Of a stretch of 64,000 bases of DNA, positions 41,896 to 52,200 are shown piece after piece (within the stretch, counting starts at the first letter, position 1; each line of letters starts with the position of its first letter). The position numbers and the translations under genes are program-made. The notes under the pieces are model-generated. The model did not search any database. It had not been told where the DNA came from and was given only the letters and a program-made list of their open reading frames with translations. The DNA is from Nocardioides cavernae. GTDB taxonomy: Bacteria > Actinomycetota > Actinomycetes > Propionibacteriales > Nocardioidaceae. The DNA is taken from assembly GCF_013410035.1 (NCBI RefSeq), contig NZ_JACCBW010000002.1:372001-436000 (forward strand), given 5' to 3'.

Positions 41896-43869
41896 ATGAC
41901 CTCGCCCCTCACCCCCGGGGCACCACTCCGGCCGGCGGTCGCAGGGGCGTTCGCCCTGGCGTACGTCGCCCTCACGGTGCTCGGCCGGCTCACGGTCGTC
42001 GAGGGCAGGACGGTCAGCCTGATCTTCCCGGCGGCGGGCGTCGCGACGCTGTGGTACCTCGCCGAGGCGCGGGGGCTGGAGTGGCGGGTGCTGCTGCCGC
42101 TCGGTGCCGCGCACGCGCTCGGTCTCCGGCTCACCGACGCGACGCCGCTGCTCATGCTCTTCGGCTCGCTGTCGATCATCGTGCAGACCCTGGTGCTGGG
42201 CGTCCTGATGCGCCGGTGGTGCCCCACCGTCCTGGGCGCGGGTGGGACGGGCAGCCTGCGCGAGCCCCGCGTCCTCCTGGTCGGCACGGCGGCCACCGCC
42301 GCCGGCTGCTCGGTGGGCGCCGCCATCGGGACGGTCGGTGTCGCACTGAGCTCGGGCGACGCGGACGTCTGGACCGCCATCGCGTGGTACGCCCGCCACG
42401 TCGCCGGCATCGTCGCCGTCGGCGGGGTCGGACACCTCGCGTGGGAGTGGCGCACCCAGCCCATCCCGGCCCGCACCCACGGCGGGTCGCGCACCGAGCT
42501 CGTCGTCCTGTGGGTGGTGTCGCTGGTGACCACCGCGATCATCTTCGTCCAGCCCCTGCCGCTGGAGTTCCTCGTCGTCACCCTCAGCGTCTGGGCGGCG
42601 TCCCGGTTCCGCTCGTTCCCGGCCGCCGTGCTCTGCCTCGCCATCGGCATCATCGGGCTGATCCTCACGCTGCGCGGCTTCGGGGCGTTCGCCGACCTCA
42701 CCGACCCGCTGGTGGGCGCCCTGGTGAGCCAGGTGTTCGTCGTGACCGTGCTGATGGTGGGCCTCGCGGTGGGCGCCCTGGGTGACCGGATCGACGAGCT
42801 CTACCACGACGCCCGGCGCTCGCAGGAGTACGCCGCCGAGCAGGCACACCTGCTCGCCGAGATGACGGAGAGCATGGGGGAGGGGCTCGTCGTCCTCGAC
42901 GGCCACGGTCGCGTGGACCGCAGCAACGCGGCGAGCCGGCGCCTCGCCCACCGGGTCAGCCTCGGTGCGCCCGACGACGAGGCGCTCGCCCGCCTCGTCG
43001 ACCTCGTCCTGCATCCCGCGGCCCACAACACCGGGTCGGCGCGCGCCGAGCTCGGCGTGGGTGACGTCGTCATCCCGCTGGACAGCAGCGAGGAGATCGT
43101 CCTCGCGGTGACCCGGACCGCGCTGGACGGCGGCGGTGCGGACGGCGACCCGCACGTCCTGCTCGTGCTGCGTGAGGTGACCGACCACCGGTCCGGCCTG
43201 CGTCCGATGGCGTCCTTCGCCTCGACCGCCGCGCACGACCTGCGCGGCCCGCTCACGGCCGTACGCTCGTGGCTGTCGCTGGCCGTCGAGGACGTCGACC
43301 CGCACTCGGCCGCACTCGTCCCGCTGCGCCGTGCGGAGCGGGCCTCCGAGCAGATGGGCGACCTGATCGGCGACCTGCTCACCCACGCCCTCGCCGAGTC
43401 GGGCGAGCTCGTCGTCGCGGACGTGCCGCTCGGCGGGGAGGGCGGCGTCCTCGCCCAGACCGCCGACCTGCTCGGGCCCGACGACCGGCTCGAGGCCCCC
43501 GGCGACCTGCCGGTCGTCCGGGCCGACCCCGTCGCCATGCGCCAGCTCTTCGGTAACCTCGTCGGCAACGCGGTGAAGTACGCCCGGCCGGGCCAGCCCG
43601 CGCACGTCCAGGTCCGCGCGCAGCGCAAGGGATCCCGTGTGGTCGTCGAGATCCAGGACGACGGGGTGGGCGTGGAGGAGGAGGAGCGCTCGCTGATCTT
43701 CCAGCGCTTCCACCGCAGCGGGGCCGTACGCGCCCACTTCCGCGGCACCGGCATGGGACTGTCGATCTGCCAGACCATCGTCACCCGGCACGGCGGCACC
43801 ATCGAGTGCCTCGCCGTGCCGCCGGGCACCGGGTCGGTGTTCCGCTTCGACCTGCCCGCGGCCGACTAG
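41896..43869 (+). CDS. MASE1-type membrane sensor histidine kinase
   Basis: 657 residues. The N-terminal about 300 contain about eight hydrophobic segments resembling the MASE1 sensor (LIFPAAGVATLWYL, WAASRFRSFPAA). A PAS-like region follows (MTESMGEGLVVLDGHGRVDRSN). The phospho-accepting His447 is in AAHDLRGPLTAV. The ATPase domain has NLVGNAVKYA, DDGVGV and GTGMGLSICQ. It probably phosphorylates the divergent receiver protein. The signal sensed is unknown. Confidence 0.87.
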   Translation: MTSPLTPGAPLRPAVAGAFALAYVALTVLGRLTVVEGRTVSLIFPAAGVATLWYLAEARGLEWRVLLPLGAAHALGLRLTDATPLLMLFGSLSIIVQTLVLGVLMRRWCPTVLGAGGTGSLREPRVLLVGTAATAAGCSVGAAIGTVGVALSSGDADVWTAIAWYARHVAGIVAVGGVGHLAWEWRTQPIPARTHGGSRTELVVLWVVSLVTTAIIFVQPLPLEFLVVTLSVWAASRFRSFPAAVLCLAIGIIGLILTLRGFGAFADLTDPLVGALVSQVFVVTVLMVGLAVGALGDRIDELYHDARRSQEYAAEQAHLLAEMTESMGEGLVVLDGHGRVDRSNAASRRLAHRVSLGAPDDEALARLVDLVLHPAAHNTGSARAELGVGDVVIPLDSSEEIVLAVTRTALDGGGADGDPHVLLVLREVTDHRSGLRPMASFASTAAHDLRGPLTAVRSWLSLAVEDVDPHSAALVPLRRAERASEQMGDLIGDLLTHALAESGELVVADVPLGGEGGVLAQTADLLGPDDRLEAPGDLPVVRADPVAMRQLFGNLVGNAVKYARPGQPAHVQVRAQRKGSRVVVEIQDDGVGVEEEERSLIFQRFHRSGAVRAHFRGTGMGLSICQTIVTRHGGTIECLAVPPGTGSVFRFDLPAAD

Positions 43870-43889
43870 CTCACTCGACGGTCCGGGGG

Positions 43890-43935
43890 TTGTCAGGCTC
43901 TCGCTGAGGTTGTCGGCCTGTGCAACGCCTGACAA
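43890..43935. terminator. Inverted repeat upstream of main terminator
   Basis: TTGTCAGGC (43890-43898) and GCCTGACAA (43927-43935) form 9-bp arms around a 28-nt loop, just after the kinase stop. Confidence 0.45.
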
Positions 43936-43971
43936 CGTCAGTGATCCCCGGTCAGCCGGGGATCACTGACG
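43936..43971. terminator. Bidirectional terminator between kinase and icmF
   Basis: A perfect 16-bp stem (43936-43951 with 43956-43971) closed by a 4-nt loop, in the gap between two convergent genes. Confidence 0.8.
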
Positions 43972-44008
43972 AGGCCCCCCGCGCGGCTCCGGCGCCCGGG
44001 CGACAGGC

Positions 44009-47000
44009 TCAGACGTTGCGGCGGTACTGCCCGCCCACCTCGAAGAAGGCCTCGGTCACCTGCTGGAGGGAGCACACCCGCGCGGCGTCCATCAGGACCG
44101 CGAAGACGTTCTCCCCGGACACCGCGGCGTCCTTGAGCCGCGACAGCGCCTGCTGGGCCTCGGCGCCGTGCTCGGCCTGGAAGGCCCGCACCCGGGCGAG
44201 CTGCGACTCCTTCTCGGTCTCCGTCGCCCTCGCCAGCTCGATCTCCTGCGGCTGGGCGTCGCCGGCCGTCTCCTTGAGGAAGGTGTTCACGCCGATGATC
44301 GGCAGCGAGCCGTCGTGCTTGCGGTGCTCGTAGAGCATCGACTCGTCCTGGATCCGGCCCCGCTGGTAGCCGGTCTCCATCGCGCCGAGGACGCCGCCGC
44401 GCTCGTTGATCCGGTCGAACTCGTCGAGCACGGCCGCCTCGACCAGGTCGGTGAGGTCGTCGATGACGTACGAGCCCTGGAGGGGGTTCTCGTTCATCGC
44501 CAGGCCCCACTCGCGGTTGATGATCAGCTGGATCGCCAGCGCGCGGCGCACCGACTCCTCGGTGGGGGTGGTGACGGCCTCGTCGTAGGCGTTGGTGTGG
44601 AGGCTGTTGGCATTGTCGTAGATCGCGATGAGCGCCTGGAGCGTGGTGCGGATGTCGTTGAAGTCCATCTCCTGCGCGTGCAGCGATCGGCCGCTCGTCT
44701 GGACGTGGTACTTCAGCTTCTGCGAGCGCTCGGAGGCGCCGTACTTCTCCTTCATCGTGACCGCCCAGATCCGGCGGGCCACGCGACCCAGGACGCTGTA
44801 CTCCGGGTCCATGCCGTTGGAGAAGAAGAAGGACAGGTTGGGCGCGAAGTCGTCGATGTCCATGCCGCGCGCGAGGTAGGCCTCGACGTAGGTGAAGCCG
44901 TTGGCGAGGGTGAACGCGAGCTGGCTGATGGGGTTCGCCCCGGCCTCGGCGATGTGGTAGCCGGAGATCGAGACCGAGTAGAAGTTGCGGACCTGGTGCT
45001 GGATGAACCACTCCTGGATGTCCGCCATCATGCGCAGGCTGAACTCGGTGGAGAACAGGCAGGTGTTCTGGCCCTGGTCCTCCTTGAGGATGTCGGCCTG
45101 CACGGTGCCGCGGACGTTGGCGAGGGCGTACGCCGCGAGCTGCTCGCGCTCCTCGTCGCCCGGCTCGCGCCCCTCCCGCTCGCGGAAGGCGTCGACCTGC
45201 TGGTCGATGGCGGTGTTGAGGAAGAAGGCCAGCACGGTCGGGGCGGGACCGTTGATCGTCATGCTGACGCTGGTCGTCGGCGCGACGAGGTCGAAGCCGC
45301 CGTAGAGCACCTTCATGTCGTCGAGCGTCGCCACGCTGACGCCCGAGGTGCCGACCTTGCCGTAGACGTCGGGGCGCGGGTCGGGGTCGCGGCCGTAGAG
45401 GGTCACGGAGTCGAACGCGGTCGACAGGCGAGTGGCGTCGTTGCCGTCGGAGAGGATCTTGAAGCGGCGGTTGGTGCGCGCGGGGTCGCCCTCGCCGGCG
45501 AACATGCGCGCCGGGTCCTCGTTGTCGCGCTTGAACGGGAAGACGCCGGCGGTGAAGGGGAAGTAGCCGGGGAGGTTCTCGTTGCGCCAGAAGCGGACGA
45601 GCTCGCCGTGGTCGGTGAAGCGCGGCAGCGAGACCCGGGGGATCTTGTTGCCGCTGAGGGACTCCCGGGTCAGCCTGGTCGTGATCTCGCGGTCGCGCAC
45701 CTTCACGGTCTGCTCGTCGCCGGAGTAGGACTCGACCACGGCCGGCCAGGCGGCGATCTGGTCGGCGACCTCGTGCGGCACGTCCTTGCGGGCCGCCTCG
45801 AGCAGGGCCTCGACCCCGGCGGTCGGGTCCTCGAGCTCCGCGGCGACCGCCTCGATCCGCTGCAGCCGGGTCGCCGCGGCGACCAGCTCGGACGTACGCG
45901 CGTGGTAGCCGCGCACGGTCTCGGTGATCTCGCTGAGATAGCGCACCCGGTCGGCGGGGACGACCTGACGGATGCCGGAGGAGTGGCGTACGTCGACGTG
46001 CGGCAGCGTCCCCTCGGTGACGGGCAGTCCCGCCCCGGCGAGCTCGGCGCGCAGGTGCTGGTAGAGGGCGGTGACGCCGTCGTCGTTGAAGGTCGCGGCG
46101 CTGGTGCCGAAGACGGGCATGTCCTCGGGACGCTTGCCGAAGGCCTCGCGGTTGCGGACGAGCTGGCGACCGACGTCGCGCAGCGCGTCCTTGGCGCCGC
46201 GGCGCTCGAACTTGTTGATTGCGACGCTGTCGGCGAAGTCGAGCATGTCGATCTTCTCCAGCTGCGAGGCGGCGCCGAACTCCGGCGTCATCACGTAGAG
46301 CGAGTGGTCGACGAGGGGCACGATGCCGGCGTCACCCTGGCCGATGCCGGGCGTCTCGATGATCACCAGGTCGTGGCCGGCGGCCTTCATCACGTCGATC
46401 ACGTCCGGGAGGTGGTCGGGCACCTCGTGCGCGCCGCGGGTGGCCAGCGAGCGGAAGAAGACGCGGTCTCCGTCCAGGGAGTTCGCGCGGATCCGGTCGC
46501 CGAGCAGCGCGCCGCCACCCTTGCGGCGGGTCGGGTCGACGGCGATCACGGCGATCTTGAGCTTGTCCTGCTGGTCGGTGCGGAAGCGGCGCACGACCTC
46601 GTCGGTGAGCGACGACTTGCCGGAGCCGCCGGTGCCGGTGATGCCGAGGACGGGCACCACCCGCCGCTTCGCCGCGGCCCGCAGCTCGGCGAGCGTCGCC
46701 TCGTCGAGGCGGCCCTCCTCCGCGCCGGTGATGGCGCGGGCGACGGCGAACCGGTCACCGGTGAGGACCTGCTCGGCCGTGACGGCCCGGTCGGCCCACA
46801 GGTCGATGTCGCAGTCGGCGACGACGGAGTTGATCATCCCGACCAGGCCCATCTTCTGCCCGTCCTCGGGGGAGAAGATCGTGACGCCGGACTCGCGCAG
46901 CCGGGTGATCTCGGACGGCACGATGACGCCGCCGCCACCGCCCACGACGCGCACGTGGCCCGCGCCGGCCGCCCGCAGCGACTCCACGAGGTACTCGAAG

Positions 47001-47230
47001 TACTCGACGTGGCCGCCCTGGTAGGACGAGACCGCGACGCCCTGCACGTCCTCCTCCAGCGCGGCGTCGACGACCTCCTGCACGGAGCGGTTGTGACCCA
47101 GGTGGATGACCTCGCAGCCCTGGCTCATGAAGATCCGCCGCATGATGTTGATCGACGCGTCATGGCCGTCGAAGAGCGCGGACGCCGTGACGAGGCGGAT
47201 GGGGTGCGTGGGGGTGTGCAGGTCGGCCAT
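44009..47230 (-). CDS. icmF: Fused isobutyryl-CoA mutase (B12, G-protein chaperone and mutase)
   Basis: About 1073 residues, the IcmF layout. The N-terminal cobalamin domain carries DGHDASIN with the B12-ligating His23. A MeaB-like GTPase middle follows, with P-loop GTGGSGKS at about 199-206. The C-terminal acyl-CoA mutase domain lies at about 500-1050 (SVSISGYHIAEAGANPISQ, TSGRSLHAQEMDFND). It interconverts isobutyryl- and n-butyryl-CoA and protects its own cofactor. I chose the ATG at 47230; an in-frame ATG at 47248 lies inside a palindrome. A terminator follows the stop. Confidence 0.9.
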   Translation of the reverse strand: MADLHTPTHPIRLVTASALFDGHDASINIMRRIFMSQGCEVIHLGHNRSVQEVVDAALEEDVQGVAVSSYQGGHVEYFEYLVESLRAAGAGHVRVVGGGGGVIVPSEITRLRESGVTIFSPEDGQKMGLVGMINSVVADCDIDLWADRAVTAEQVLTGDRFAVARAITGAEEGRLDEATLAELRAAAKRRVVPVLGITGTGGSGKSSLTDEVVRRFRTDQQDKLKIAVIAVDPTRRKGGGALLGDRIRANSLDGDRVFFRSLATRGAHEVPDHLPDVIDVMKAAGHDLVIIETPGIGQGDAGIVPLVDHSLYVMTPEFGAASQLEKIDMLDFADSVAINKFERRGAKDALRDVGRQLVRNREAFGKRPEDMPVFGTSAATFNDDGVTALYQHLRAELAGAGLPVTEGTLPHVDVRHSSGIRQVVPADRVRYLSEITETVRGYHARTSELVAAATRLQRIEAVAAELEDPTAGVEALLEAARKDVPHEVADQIAAWPAVVESYSGDEQTVKVRDREITTRLTRESLSGNKIPRVSLPRFTDHGELVRFWRNENLPGYFPFTAGVFPFKRDNEDPARMFAGEGDPARTNRRFKILSDGNDATRLSTAFDSVTLYGRDPDPRPDVYGKVGTSGVSVATLDDMKVLYGGFDLVAPTTSVSMTINGPAPTVLAFFLNTAIDQQVDAFREREGREPGDEEREQLAAYALANVRGTVQADILKEDQGQNTCLFSTEFSLRMMADIQEWFIQHQVRNFYSVSISGYHIAEAGANPISQLAFTLANGFTYVEAYLARGMDIDDFAPNLSFFFSNGMDPEYSVLGRVARRIWAVTMKEKYGASERSQKLKYHVQTSGRSLHAQEMDFNDIRTTLQALIAIYDNANSLHTNAYDEAVTTPTEESVRRALAIQLIINREWGLAMNENPLQGSYVIDDLTDLVEAAVLDEFDRINERGGVLGAMETGYQRGRIQDESMLYEHRKHDGSLPIIGVNTFLKETAGDAQPQEIELARATETEKESQLARVRAFQAEHGAEAQQALSRLKDAAVSGENVFAVLMDAARVCSLQQVTEAFFEVGGQYRRNV

Positions 47231-47237
47231 GAGCCGA

Positions 47238-47255
47238 TAGTAGGACATCCTACTA
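47238..47255. promoter_or_regulatory. Palindrome in icmF leader, candidate MarR operator
   Basis: TAGTAGGA, CA, TCCTACTA: perfect 8-bp arms with a 2-bp centre, 7 nt upstream of the icmF start. It is AT-rich for this genome, and a MarR-family gene lies just upstream. Confidence 0.55.
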
Positions 47256-47273
47256 ATTACTCGCGAGTCATGT

Positions 47274-47321
47274 CTGGAGTCACCGGATATCCGGGGACCG
47301 CCGGGGTTGCAGGTGGAGATC
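47274..47321. repeat. 48-bp intergenic repeat, copy A
   Basis: It matches 63662-63709 at 44 of 48 positions in the same orientation. The core GTCACCGGATATCCGGGGAC (47279-47298) is a near-perfect palindrome. Confidence 0.85.
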
Positions 47322-47366
47322 TCGACCTCGAAGCACGGAACCCGGGTGCGAACCCCGGCGTACGCC

Positions 47367-47855
47367 TCACGCGTCGCCGAGCCCCGCCCGCAGGCCGGTG
47401 AGCCGCTCGGTCAGGTCGATCACCTGCGGCCCCGGCAGCCCGGGCGCCTCGAAGACCTCGCCGTTGAGGGCGGCCGTCGCCTCCTCGACCGCCTCGCGGC
47501 CGGCGTCGGTGAGCACCGCGCGGACGACCCGCTTGTCCTCGTCGCTGCGCACCCGCTCGACGTAGCCCTGCGCCACCAGCCGGTCCACCGCGCTGGTCAC
47601 GCTGGTGGGGTGCACCTGCAGGAGCGAGCCGAGCCGCGACATGGGCATCGCGGCCTCGCGGGTGAACGACAGCAGCCGCAGCACCTCGTAGCGCGCGAAC
47701 GTCAGCCCGCGCGGTCGCAGCACGCCGTCGATGCGCTCCATGAGCAGCTGCTGCGCGCGTACGAGCGAGGTCACCATCGCCATCCCGTCGGCCGCGTCGC
47801 CCCAGCCGTGGGCGACCCACTGCCGGTGGGCCTCGCTGATCGGGTCGCGCGTCAT
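47367..47855 (-). CDS. MarR-family transcriptional regulator
   Basis: 162 residues. The winged helix-turn-helix is typical (MSRLGSLLQVHPTSVTSAVDRLVAQGYVERVRSDEDKR), flanked by dimerisation helices. ATG at 47855. The gene sits upstream of icmF on the same strand with a 136-nt gap containing a palindrome and copy A of the repeat. It starts 11 nt after the stop of the binding-protein-like gene. It may control icmF in response to an acyl-CoA or related ligand; this is inference. Confidence 0.85.
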   Translation of the reverse strand: MTRDPISEAHRQWVAHGWGDAADGMAMVTSLVRAQQLLMERIDGVLRPRGLTFARYEVLRLLSFTREAAMPMSRLGSLLQVHPTSVTSAVDRLVAQGYVERVRSDEDKRVVRAVLTDAGREAVEEATAALNGEVFEAPGLPGPQVIDLTERLTGLRAGLGDA

Positions 47856-47866
47856 GGGAGTGGAGG

Positions 47867-48613
47867 CTATCGAGACAGGCCGGTGAGGAGTGCGTGCGCC
47901 TCGACCATCGCCGGGCCGTACCAGGTCAGCAGCCGCCCCGACACGAGCCGCGTCGGGGTCGCCAGGGCCTCCGGGCCGTCGTCGGCGGTGAAGACGTAGG
48001 GCTCGTCCGGCAGCAGCACGACGTCCGCCCCGGCCGCGTCGATCGCGTCGGGCGTGACCGTGGGGTAGCGCCCGTCGCCGTCCGCGAGCACGTTGCTCAG
48101 CCCCGCCCGGGCGAGCAGGTCGTCGGTGTAGGTGGGCGAGCCGACGACCATCCACGGGTCGCGCCAGATCGGCACCGCGACCCGGAGGCGGGGCACGGCA
48201 GGTGTCGACCAGAGGTCGCGCGCCTCCACCAGCCAGGGCGGGTCGGCCAGGCCGAGCGCCGTGCCGAAGAGCCGCGACATCGAGTCCAGGGCCTGCTCGA
48301 CGGTCTCGATCCGGGTGACCCAGACGTTGACGCCGGCGTCGCGGAGCCGGCGTACGTCCAGCTCCCGGTTCTCCTCCTGGTTGGCCACGACGAGGTCCGG
48401 CGCCAGGGCGTGGACGGCGGCGAGGTCGGGGTTCTTGGTGCCCCGCACCCGGTCCACGGCCAGGTCCGCGGGGTGGGTGCACCAGTCCGTGGCGCCGACG
48501 AGGCGCTCGGGTGCGGACGTCGCCAGCGCCTCGGTCAGGGACGGCACGAGGGACACGACCCGGCGGCCCGGTCCGGTGAGGGGTACGTCGGCGCCCAGGT
48601 CGTCGGTCGGCAT
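47867..48613 (-). CDS. Helical-backbone metal-receptor-like protein without signal peptide
   Basis: 248 residues with the BtuF/FhuD-type class III binding-protein pattern: RRVVSLVPSLTEALATSAPERLVGATDWC, then LAPDLVVANQEENR, a long connecting helix, and SNVLADGDGRYPTVT. Family members bind cobalamin, siderophores or metals outside the cell. No signal peptide or lipobox is seen before MPTDDLGADVPLTG. It lies 18 nt after the membrane protein gene and is probably in the copper-radical-oxidase operon. Ligand unknown. Confidence 0.75.
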   Translation of the reverse strand: MPTDDLGADVPLTGPGRRVVSLVPSLTEALATSAPERLVGATDWCTHPADLAVDRVRGTKNPDLAAVHALAPDLVVANQEENRELDVRRLRDAGVNVWVTRIETVEQALDSMSRLFGTALGLADPPWLVEARDLWSTPAVPRLRVAVPIWRDPWMVVGSPTYTDDLLARAGLSNVLADGDGRYPTVTPDAIDAAGADVVLLPDEPYVFTADDGPEALATPTRLVSGRLLTWYGPAMVEAHALLTGLSR

Positions 48614-48631
48614 GCCCGCGACCCTAGGGCC

Positions 48632-49291
48632 TCACCCCACCCGGGCCGGGACCTTCCCCGCGGCCCCGTCCTCGCCCTTCTCCTCGTCCTCGCCGGCCGG
48701 GGCCCCGGCAGCGGGCGCCGAGGCGCGCCGCGGGAGCGCGACCCCCACCAGCACGCCGAGGAGCAGCACCAGGGCGGACCGGATCCACTGGAAGCCGCCG
48801 GGACCGGCCGTGCCCTGCCCGACGTCCACGGCGAACCTGCCCGACGAGATCGGCCGGCCACCCGCTCGGAACTCCACGTCGAGCGTGTACGCCCCGGCCA
48901 CCGGGTAGGCCACGTCGAGCTTCGACTCGTTGGTCGCCAGCATCGGCACGACCTGCTCCTCGAGCAGGTCCGAGCCGCGCAGCGTGGTCGACCGGTCCTT
49001 GTCGCGCGCGTGGACCTCGACGGCGACCTCGTCGTAGGGGATGGGCGCGCCCAGCAGGTCGTAGAGGCGCAGGTTGTGCTCGATGTCGAGGCCCGACACG
49101 GGGGCGTGGGTGTTGAAGGTGAGGAGCAGCAGGTTGGACCCGTCGACGTACTTCATGTCGTACGACCCACCGTGGGCCTGCACGGGCCCCACGCCCGCCC
49201 CGGCGAGCAGGAGCGTCCCGAGGACCACTGCCACCCGGCGCAGCAGGGCGCCCGTCCCGCGGCTCATCCCGGCCCTCATCCTGGTCCTCAT
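48632..49291 (-). CDS. Secreted protein with C-terminal membrane anchor, partner of copper radical oxidase
   Basis: 219 residues. A signal peptide (LRRVAVVLGTLLLAGAGVGPVQA) ends just before AHGGSYDMKYV. The beta-rich extracellular part may resemble YtkA/FixH-like folds, with His and Met residues that could bind copper (HGGSYDMK). A membrane helix (SALVLLLGVLVGVALP) and an acidic cytoplasmic tail follow. Its ATG shares one base with the stop of the oxidase gene. A role in copper delivery or anchoring is inference. Confidence 0.65.
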   Translation of the reverse strand: MRTRMRAGMSRGTGALLRRVAVVLGTLLLAGAGVGPVQAHGGSYDMKYVDGSNLLLLTFNTHAPVSGLDIEHNLRLYDLLGAPIPYDEVAVEVHARDKDRSTTLRGSDLLEEQVVPMLATNESKLDVAYPVAGAYTLDVEFRAGGRPISSGRFAVDVGQGTAGPGGFQWIRSALVLLLGVLVGVALPRRASAPAAGAPAGEDEEKGEDGAAGKVPARVG

Positions 49292-52200
49292 CACTGGGGC
49301 GCATTCATGTCGGAGGTGATCTCGGCGGCCGTGAGCACCCGGTCGTAGATCCTCACCTCGTCGATCTGTCCGGCGAACCACTCGCCCCAGACCGCGTTGC
49401 CGCCGATCTTCAACGGGCCGGAGGACTGCGGCACCGGGACGTTGACCGCCTTGTCGGTCCGCAGCACGCCGTTGACGTAGAGCCTCAGCCGGCTGCCGTT
49501 GTAGGTCGCCGCGACGTGCGACCAGGTGCTGGTCGGCAGCGCCGCGCTGCCGACCGACGACGTGTCCTGCACCCACGCCGACGGCCGGTTGGTCGAGGAC
49601 GCGGAGTAGAGGGCGTACGCCAGCGAGGTCGGCGTCTCCTTCATCAGGATCGTGCGGTAGCCCGAGCTGGCCGTGGGTCTGACCCAGGCCTCCAGCGTCA
49701 TCGACGAGCCGAGGTCGAGGCTGGCCGAGTCCGGGACGGTCACGTGGTCGTTGGCGCCGTCGAAGGTGAGCGCGCCGCCGTACTTGCCCGCGGTCGTCCA
49801 CGAGGGCCCGACCACCGTTGCGGCGTTGCCGCGACCGGACCCGTCGGCGAGCGTCGTGCCGCCGGCCTCGTTGAAGGCGTACGCCGCGACGAGGCCGCTC
49901 GACGGTGGCGACGAGGTGTTGGTGACGGTCACGGCGACCGCAGAGGACGCGGTGCTGTTCCCCGCCGCGTCGCGGGCGACCGCGCGGATGGAGTGGCTGC
50001 CGTTGGGGACGCCGGTCGAGGCCCACGGGACCGAGTAGGGGGCCGTCGTGTCCTCGACGCCGACGGCCGTCCCGTCGACCTCGAAGCGGACCCCGGCGAC
50101 GCCCACGTCGTCGCCGGCCGTGGCGGTGAGGGTGACGCTGCCCGAGACCGACGCACCCGCGGCGGGCGCGGTCATCGAGACCGTCGGCGCGGTGGTGTCG
50201 CCGACGGGGGCTCCGTTGCGCAGCTGGACGATCTTGGCCATCGACGGCACGCCGTTGGAGTCGACGGCGAAGACCATGTAGTAGTTCGCCGGGGCGATGT
50301 TGGCGTTCGCCGGGGTGTCCACGGTGAGCGTGCTGCCGTCGCGGGTGAAGGACAGGTCGACGAAGCGCTGGTTCCAGTCGGCGGTGTGGGTCACCGACGC
50401 GAGGCTCACGAGGCTCACCTTCGCGATGTCGGCGGCCTGCGGGGTCACCAGCTCCATCGTCGAGCCGATCGTCGCCTGTCCCGGTAGGGACGTGATGGTC
50501 GGCCGCGGACCCTTGAACAGGTAGCCGGGGGAGTACCACTGCATGTTGAGCTGGTCGGGCGACGGCGCGAGCCGCCCACCGCCGGCCGACAGCACGCGTC
50601 CGTCCGGCATGAGCATGGAGACCGAGTGGTACATGCGCGGGCGGGCCGGGGAGGCGAGCTGCTTCCACGTGTTCGTCGTCGGGCTCCACTGCTCGGCGGT
50701 GAGGGTCCCGTGGGGGCTGAAGTCGTTGACCTCCGTCGAGCCGCCGATCACCATCGCCTCGCCCGTCGGCAGCATCGTCACGTTGTGGAACGACCGCGCC
50801 GCCGCCATGTCGGGCACGGCGCTCCACACCGGTGAGCCGCTCGTCATGTCGAGGATGCGGGCCTTCCTCACCGAGGGTGCCGGGTTGCTCGGGTCGTAGA
50901 CGTCGAGGTCGGTCGCTCCGCCGGTGATGAGGAACTTGCCGGGTGCGAAGGAGGTCCAGGCGCCGAACGGCACCTGGGTCGTGCCGAGGTTCGCCCATGC
51001 GTTGGTGCGCGGGTCGAAGGTCATCACCGCGCCGTGCTCGGCCGAGATGGCCAGCACCTTGCCGTTGGGCAGCACCGCGGTCTGCGGGTACTGCTCCTCG
51101 TGCATCTCGGGCGTGCTGATCGGGACCGTGCTCACCCGGCCGGTGGCGGGGTCGTACACCTCGGGTGTGTCGGCGAAGCTGTACGGCGTCTTCATCCCGC
51201 TCAGCGTCAGCATCCGGCCGTCGGGGAGCTGGGTGACGCTGGGGTACCACCGGGCGTACTGCATGTCGGGCTTGCGCGACCACGAGCGGGTGTCGGGGTC
51301 GAAGGAGTAGACGTCCTTGATGCCGACCTGGCCACCGTCGTGTCCGCCCATCACCACGAGGTTGCCGTTGGCGTCCGTGGCCTGCCCGGCGCAGAAGAGC
51401 CCGGCGCCGACCGGCACGTCCGTGAACACGTTGGTGGTCGGGTTCCACAGCTTCGCGCGGGAGGTCGGCACCTCCCAGGCGTCCCACATCAGGACCTCGC
51501 CCGTCTTGAGCAGCGAGGCGTGCACGGCCACCAGGGGCCAGCTGGTCACCGGCCCCCACTCGCCGACGCTCGCCCGGGGATCGGAGTTCGCGACGGTGAC
51601 GTCCACGGCCGTGGACGTCGTCGAGTTCACCGAGTCCCGCGCGCGTGCGGTCAGCCGGTGCGCGCCGTTGGTGGCGGTCGTCGTGTCCCAGCTCACGGCG
51701 TACGGCGCCGTCGTGTCCTCGCTGCCCAGAGGGTTCCCGTCGAGGAGGAGCTGGACCCCCGCCACGCCCACCTCGTCCGCAGCCTGCGCGGTGACCTGCA
51801 CGGTCCCGGTCAGGCTCGCCCCCTGGGTGGGGGCGGTCACGGACACGGTCGGCGCCACGGTGTCGGGTGCGGTGGTGGTGAACGACACCGAGCCGCCGCT
51901 GCCGGGGACCTCGACGTGGCTGCCGTCGGCCACCAGGGCGACCACTGTGTGCTGGCCGCCGGGCACGCCCGTGAAGGTCCAGGACTGGTCGCCGTCGGCG
52001 TCGAAGTCCATCTTGGTCCCGCCGTCGTCGAGGCGCAGGTGCACGTGCTTGCCGTCGCCCGCGGCCCACGCGCCCACCTTCCTGTAGCGCACGGTCACCG
52101 TCGTGCCGGCGACCGTGCTCCCGGGGTCGGGCGAGACGGTGCGGACCGCCGCGGAGTTGGCGGTGCGCACGTCGACGGGAGCGCTCGTCGCGGTGAGCCC

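Noticed and set aside
44168..47401. A 1077-residue open frame on the plus strand opposite icmF
   Set aside because: Antisense shadow caused by high GC. The composition is Val/Gly/Arg/His-rich with no family signature, while icmF on the other strand is unmistakable.
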